Assembly: GCA_052387815.1 (NCBI GenBank)
Contig: JBQTIU010000013.1
Location: forward strand, 62,001-126,000
Direction of reading: 5' to 3'
Source of the DNA: JBQTIU01 sp052387815
GTDB taxonomy: Bacteria; Pseudomonadota; Alphaproteobacteria; CACIAM-22H2
DNA: 64,000 nucleotides
Positions 60,376-64,000 of the stretch are shown piece after piece (positions within the stretch are counted from its first letter, which is position 1; each line of letters begins with the position of its first letter). Below the pieces are notes generated by a model. That model had not been told where the DNA came from and searched no databases. It was given only the letters and a program-made list of their open reading frames with translations. Both the position numbers and the translations under genes were made by a program.

Positions 60376-60675
60376 TCAGGCCGGCGCGGGCGCCTGTTTG
60401 ACGGTCATCGTTCGGGGGCCGCGGCTGGCGGCGGCGAGAAGCGCGTCGATATGCCAGCCTTGGAATACGGCGAAACCGGCCGCCCGTCCGAACTGGAGGG
60501 CGGTTTCGGATTCGCAGCGGGACAGGATCGCCCGCGCGCGGCCGATTCGTTCGACCGTCGCCGTCAGCTCCTCGGCGCGCCGCCCGGCGCGGTGGCGGTC
60601 GAGCCGCTCCACGTAGTCGAGCAGCAGCGCTTCCTGGTTCGCCACGCGCTCCTCGACCCTCGGCTTGGCGTTCAT
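60376..60675 (-). CDS. Small hypothetical protein downstream of GGDEF-EAL gene
   Basis: 99 aa, predicted mostly helical (ERVANQEALLLDYVERLDRH, then EELTATVERIGRARAILSRC), with no family I can name. Its ATG overlaps the stop of the GGDEF-EAL gene by 4 bp (ATGA), so the two are translationally coupled and the small protein may modulate the cyclic-di-GMP enzyme; this is inference. Confidence 0.55.
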   Translation of the reverse strand: MNAKPRVEERVANQEALLLDYVERLDRHRAGRRAEELTATVERIGRARAILSRCESETALQFGRAAGFAVFQGWHIDALLAAASRGPRTMTVKQAPAPA

Positions 60676-62267
60676 GGGCGCTCCGTCCTCTCGCCGGGGC
60701 AGGCAGCGGCGGTCTTGAGCCGATCTTGCCGGCGAACCGGTTGGCGATCCGTGAACGAGGGCGGCGTCAGGTCTGCAGGGCGGAGATGGCGCCGCTCGCT
60801 GTTGCGGGCGCGCGGGCGGTTTTCCAGCCCACGCAGGAACTCGTCCGCGGGGACCGGCCGGCCGATCTGGTAGCCCTGGACGATCGGACACCCCAGTCGT
60901 TCGACCGAACGCAGCAAGTCCAGACTTTCCACGCCCTCCGCCACGACGTCGATGTCGAGATTGCGGCACAGCGAGACGATCGATTTGACGATCGCCCCGT
61001 CCACCCGGCTGGTCGCCGTTTCCTGGATGAACGACTGGTCGATCTTGACTTCGGCAATCGACATCTTCTTGAGATTGTTGAACGAGGTATAACCGGTCCC
61101 GAAATCGTCGAGCGAAATGGTGATGCCGGCGGCGCGAAGGTCCTTGGCCACGCCCATCGCCCGCTCGGTATCGGTCATGAGCGCGGTCTCGGTGATCTCC
61201 AGAATGAGGCGCTCGGGATCGACCCGCCGTTCGCGGAGCAGATCGAGGATCTGCTCCGGCAGTCCGCGGTCGAGAAGCAGGGACGACGACAGGTTGACCG
61301 CCAGCGACAGGTCGAAGCCGGCCCGCCGCCAGGCCTCGGTATCGCTGAGCGACTGGCGCAGGATGGCGAAGGTGAGCGGCCGGATCACGGCCGAGCGTTC
61401 GGCGCCGGGGATGAATTCGCGGGGGAGGAGATATCCGTATTCGGGATGCTGCCAGCGCACCAGGGCCTCGGCGCCGATGACGCGGCCCGAGCGGATATCC
61501 AGCTTGGGCTGATAGCACAGGCGCAGTTCGTCGTTGTCGATGGCGCGGCTCAACTGCCGGGGGAGCAGGGTGGCGCGCGTCAGGTCCTGTTCCTGGTCGG
61601 CCCTGAACACGGTGCAGCCCAGACGACAGCGCTTGGCTTCGTACATGGCCATGTCGGCGCCGGCCAGCAGCGAGGATTCGTCCGTGCCGTGCTCGGGGAA
61701 CAAGGCGATGCCGATCGAAATTTCGATGTCCAGGCTGTGGTCGGCGAGGCGCACCGGGGGTGCGAAACTCTGCACGATCTTGTCGGCGACCACGAGGGCG
61801 CCGGCCATGCTGGCGGCGGTCGGCAGCAGGGCGGCGAACTCGTCGCCGCCCAGTCGCGCGACGGTATCGGAACCGCGCACCACCGACAGCAATCGCCGCG
61901 CCACCTCGCGGAGCAGCTCGTCGCCGACCCGGTGGCCGAGCGTGTCGTTGATTTCCTTGAACCGGTCGAGGTCCATCATCAGGACCGGCAGGCACCGTTT
62001 TTCGCGGCGCGCCATTTCGAGCGCCTGGACGAGCCGGTCGTGGAACAAGACACGGTTGGGCAGGCCGGTCAGCGGATCGTCGAAACTCATCCGGCGGACG
62101 CACTCGTGGGCCGCCGCCAATTCGGCGTCGAGCCGCTGGCCGCGGCGCTGGGCCTCGCCGAGCGCGCGTTCGAGCGCCTCGAGGCGCGGTCCCGCGGCCC
62201 CGCCGATCGCGCCGGCGTGCGCCGCCGCGCCGTTCGATTGCCGATCCTGGTTCGCCCGAGTGGACAA
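60672..62267 (-). CDS. GGDEF-EAL cyclic-di-GMP protein
   Basis: About 531 aa with the proposed TTG start at 62267. GGDEF domain about 65-230: DDPLTGLPNRVLFHDRLVQA, and the active-site RLGGDEFAALL, so cyclase activity is possible. EAL domain about 245-500: GAEALVRWQHPEYGYLLPRE (EAL intact), ILEITETALM, ISLDDFGTGYTSFNNLKK and VAEGVES (metal and catalytic residues present), so phosphodiesterase activity is possible too. A coiled-coil-like segment precedes the GGDEF. The frame is open up to 62570 but crosses dispersed repeats, so an upstream start is unlikely. It lies 390 bp downstream of an exopolysaccharide glycosyltransferase gene, a pathway often controlled by cyclic-di-GMP. Confidence 0.85.
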   Translation of the reverse strand: MSTRANQDRQSNGAAAHAGAIGGAAGPRLEALERALGEAQRRGQRLDAELAAAHECVRRMSFDDPLTGLPNRVLFHDRLVQALEMARREKRCLPVLMMDLDRFKEINDTLGHRVGDELLREVARRLLSVVRGSDTVARLGGDEFAALLPTAASMAGALVVADKIVQSFAPPVRLADHSLDIEISIGIALFPEHGTDESSLLAGADMAMYEAKRCRLGCTVFRADQEQDLTRATLLPRQLSRAIDNDELRLCYQPKLDIRSGRVIGAEALVRWQHPEYGYLLPREFIPGAERSAVIRPLTFAILRQSLSDTEAWRRAGFDLSLAVNLSSSLLLDRGLPEQILDLLRERRVDPERLILEITETALMTDTERAMGVAKDLRAAGITISLDDFGTGYTSFNNLKKMSIAEVKIDQSFIQETATSRVDGAIVKSIVSLCRNLDIDVVAEGVESLDLLRSVERLGCPIVQGYQIGRPVPADEFLRGLENRPRARNSERRHLRPADLTPPSFTDRQPVRRQDRLKTAAACPGERTERP

Positions 62268-62335
62268 TTGCCTGGGGGGCTCCTCGTCGCGGCTGGTCGA
62301 AGACCGCCGCCCTTGACGGCGGCAGGGAACAACGG

Positions 62336-62354
62336 GGCGGGGCAACGCCCCGCC
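62336..62354. repeat. Palindromic repeat GGCGGGGC-AAC-GCCCCGCC
   Basis: Perfect hairpin; its reverse complement shares the GGCGTTGCC core of the 17-bp repeats at 11747 and 17778, so it is a diverged third member. Confidence 0.55.
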
Positions 62355-62562
62355 GGGTAAGCCCTGACCCGTCCGTGGCCGGCTAGCGGTTGCTACACCA
62401 GCCCGGGTAAACGGCCGGTTAATCGCCCGCGCCTCCTCCCTACCTTCCCGACCCGCAAAGCGCGTGGGGGCGGCGATGTCCATTGACATCGGGTGGCGAG
62501 CGTGAGCCGAGCCGCGCGAGGCGCAGCCGCGCGAGGGGCAGCCCCGAATTGGGTTGCGCCGG

Positions 62563-62612
62563 CCCCTCACCCGCCGCTGCGCGGCGACCTCTCCCCACGG
62601 GATGAGGTGAAG
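62563..62612. repeat. Dispersed intergenic repeat (CCCCTCACCC ... GAGGTGAAG)
   Basis: CCCCTCACCCGCCGCTGCGC, then GACCTCTCCCC and GATGAGGTGAAG. This pattern is widespread in intergenic regions of alphaproteobacteria, recalled from genome knowledge; only one copy is seen here. Confidence 0.5.
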
Positions 62613-62658
62613 CGATCGATCTCGCGGCGTCCGACTGCAATTGCCCTCGGTGGGGGCG

Positions 62659-64000
62659 TCAATATGCGTTCCTGTTGACGACCACGAAGGGCGTCAGGCA
62701 CAGGATTTTGAGGTCGAAAAAGAGCGACCAGTTGTCGATGTAATAAAGGTCGTACTGGACCCGCTGGCGCATCTTCTCGGGCGTGTCGGTTTCGCCGCGC
62801 AGGCCGTTGACCTGGGCCCAACCGGTGATGCCCGGCTTGACCCGGTGACGGCTCAGGTAATCGTCGATGATCCGGGCGTATTGTTCGTTATGCGCGACGG
62901 CGTGCGGCCGCGGGCCGACCAGCGACATCTCGCCCCGCAGGACGTTCAGGATCTGCGGCAATTCGTCGAGGCTGGTGCGCCGCAAAAAGGCTCCGACGCG
63001 GGTGATCCGCGGGTCGTTGCGCCGCGCTTGCGCCACCACGGTGTCGTCCTTCGGGTCGTGATGCATGGTCCGGAACTTGAACACCGTGATCGGGCCGTTG
63101 TTGAACCCGTACCGCTTCTGGCGGAACAGGACCGGTCCCGGCGAGTCGAGCCTGATCGCCAGCGCGATCGCCGCGAACAGGGGAACGAACAGGATCAGCA
63201 GCGCCGCCGCGAGCACCCGGTCCTCGACGGTCTTGAGGACCAGGCTCCAGCCGGACAGCGGCCGCTCGAGGATCGACAACAGCGGCACGCCGGCGAACGC
63301 CTGGAAGCCGCGCGCCGGCAAGGTCCAGCCGAAATAGTCGGGACAGAGCTTGACGTTGACCGGCACGACCTTGAGTTTCTTCATCATCTCCTGAATGCTG
63401 GCCGAGGATCGCCACGGCAGCGCGACGACGATCTCGTCGATCGGATGGGCGCGCGCGAAGCGGACAAGGTCGTCGACCGTGCCGCTCACACGATGGCCTT
63501 CGATCGCCTCGGGGATGCGGGTCTTGCGGTCGTCGAAGACGCCGACGATCCGATATTGGCCCTCGCCCTGCGCCTCGAGTTGGCGGATCAGCAGCTGGCC
63601 GAGCTCGCCCGCCCCGATGACCGCGACCTTGAGGCTCAAGAGCCCGGTGCTGTGCCAGCGGTCGATTTGCAGCAACACGGCGAGGCGGGCGATGACGAAG
63701 CCGGCGAAGGCGAACGCCGCCCACCCGAGCACGAAGGCCCGGGAGAAGAAGATCGAGGTCTGCGTGAAATAGGCGAGCGCGATGAGGGTCAGCAGCACCG
63801 CCAGCCAGGCGGCCGCGAGCTGGCCAAGCTGGAGGGCGAGGCGCGACAGATTGGGAAAAATGTAAAGCTGCGCCACCTGCATGTAATTGATGGTCAGGAT
63901 CACCGCGACGACGATCGCGATCCAATACAGGTTGGTGAGGTCGAGCCCGTCATGGCGCAGCCAATACGCGGCCACCGCCGCCAGCACGACGGCGGCCGCA
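62659..64000 (-). CDS. Undecaprenyl-phosphate glucose phosphotransferase (exopolysaccharide), partial
   Basis: 447 codons are visible; the 5' end runs off the right edge. Several N-terminal membrane helices, a central CoA-binding-like Rossmann domain (VAVIGAGELGQLLIRQLEAQ), a last helix and the cytosolic sugar transferase: RLDSPGPVLFRQKRYGFNNG, VFKFRTMHHDPKDD, RRTSLDELPQILNVLRGEMS, LVGPRPHAVAHNEQYARIID and KPGITGWAQVNGLRGETDTP. The family (WcaJ/EpsB-type) transfers a hexose-1-phosphate to undecaprenyl phosphate, the first step of exopolysaccharide repeat synthesis. Confidence 0.9.
   Translation of the reverse strand, partial: AAAVVLAAVAAYWLRHDGLDLTNLYWIAIVVAVILTINYMQVAQLYIFPNLSRLALQLGQLAAAWLAVLLTLIALAYFTQTSIFFSRAFVLGWAAFAFAGFVIARLAVLLQIDRWHSTGLLSLKVAVIGAGELGQLLIRQLEAQGEGQYRIVGVFDDRKTRIPEAIEGHRVSGTVDDLVRFARAHPIDEIVVALPWRSSASIQEMMKKLKVVPVNVKLCPDYFGWTLPARGFQAFAGVPLLSILERPLSGWSLVLKTVEDRVLAAALLILFVPLFAAIALAIRLDSPGPVLFRQKRYGFNNGPITVFKFRTMHHDPKDDTVVAQARRNDPRITRVGAFLRRTSLDELPQILNVLRGEMSLVGPRPHAVAHNEQYARIIDDYLSRHRVKPGITGWAQVNGLRGETDTPEKMRQRVQYDLYYIDNWSLFFDLKILCLTPFVVVNRNAY

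Larger units (their letters stand above)
62268..62658. other. 390-bp intergenic region with several dispersed repeats
   Basis: No gene is recognised. It contains a perfect hairpin at 62336-62354, a 50-bp CCTCACCC...GAGGTGAA repeat at 62563-62612, and the promoter region for the GGDEF-EAL gene. The long frame reading through it has no coding character. Confidence 0.6.

Overview
The window is very G+C-rich bacterial chromosome with dense, often overlapping operons. The gene set points to an alphaproteobacterium, probably Rhodospirillales-like: an ugpBAEC glycerol-3-phosphate importer, intracellular PHB depolymerase, CobN/CobW/CobO/CobQ cobalamin genes, a DUF1194 protein and a YbiO-like MscS channel. 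The taxonomic placement is an inference from gene content. No rRNA, tRNA or CRISPR array was recognised.

Layout. 1-2.3 kb: an MscS channel (runs off the left edge) and a BtuF-like periplasmic cobalamin-binding protein. 2.3-7.2 kb: a horizontally acquired island holding a 654-bp internally deleted ISNCY-type element with terminal inverted repeats and 15-bp target duplications, a solo DNA methyltransferase and a type IIG restriction-modification protein, closed by a shrunken second copy of the btuF-like gene. 7.2-11.1 kb: a NitT/TauT-type ABC importer translationally coupled to an FAD oxidoreductase. 11.2-18.5 kb: glycerol kinase, the ugpBAEC importer, small DUF2283 and MazEF-like genes, and several palindromic repeats. 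18.5-21.6 kb: EEP-family hydrolase, EamA transporter, PHB depolymerase.

21.6-46.2 kb is a cobalamin (B12) supercluster in several strands and blocks: cobB-SCO1-lipoprotein-cobA; cbiD-cobK; cbiX-cobH-cobL-cobI-cbiG/cobJ-cobM; cobD; and cobU-cobW-cobN-cobO-cobQ behind a clear cobalamin riboswitch. The late lower-ligand genes cobC (phosphatase), cobS and cobT are at 55.5-58.1 kb. The pathway is a genetic hybrid: anaerobic-type CbiX, CbiD and CbiG occur with aerobic-type CobN, while CobG, CobF and the CobS/CobT chelatase partners are not in the window. A TPR-methyltransferase, a Phd/ParE pair and a HipA module are wedged into the cluster. The HipA module is bracketed by two copies of the cobM 3' end, which looks like a site-specific integration scar.

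46.3-64 kb: a second NitT/TauT-type ABC importer, a decapitated and frameshifted serine protease relic, a DUF1194 VWA protein, MsrA, a catalytically dead S1C protease-PDZ homologue, a TPR lipoprotein-like protein, beta-carbonic anhydrase, thioesterase, the cobC/cobS/cobT genes, a PAS protein, an ABC-2 exporter, a GGDEF-EAL cyclic-di-GMP protein and the undecaprenyl-phosphate sugar transferase of an exopolysaccharide pathway (runs off the right edge).

The main observations beyond routine annotation are the two separate cargo modules (RM system, HipA module), each lying between duplicated pieces of a B12-related gene; palindromic repeats that run into coding-gene 3' ends (cobN, ugpC); and the mixed early/late cobalt-insertion gene set.
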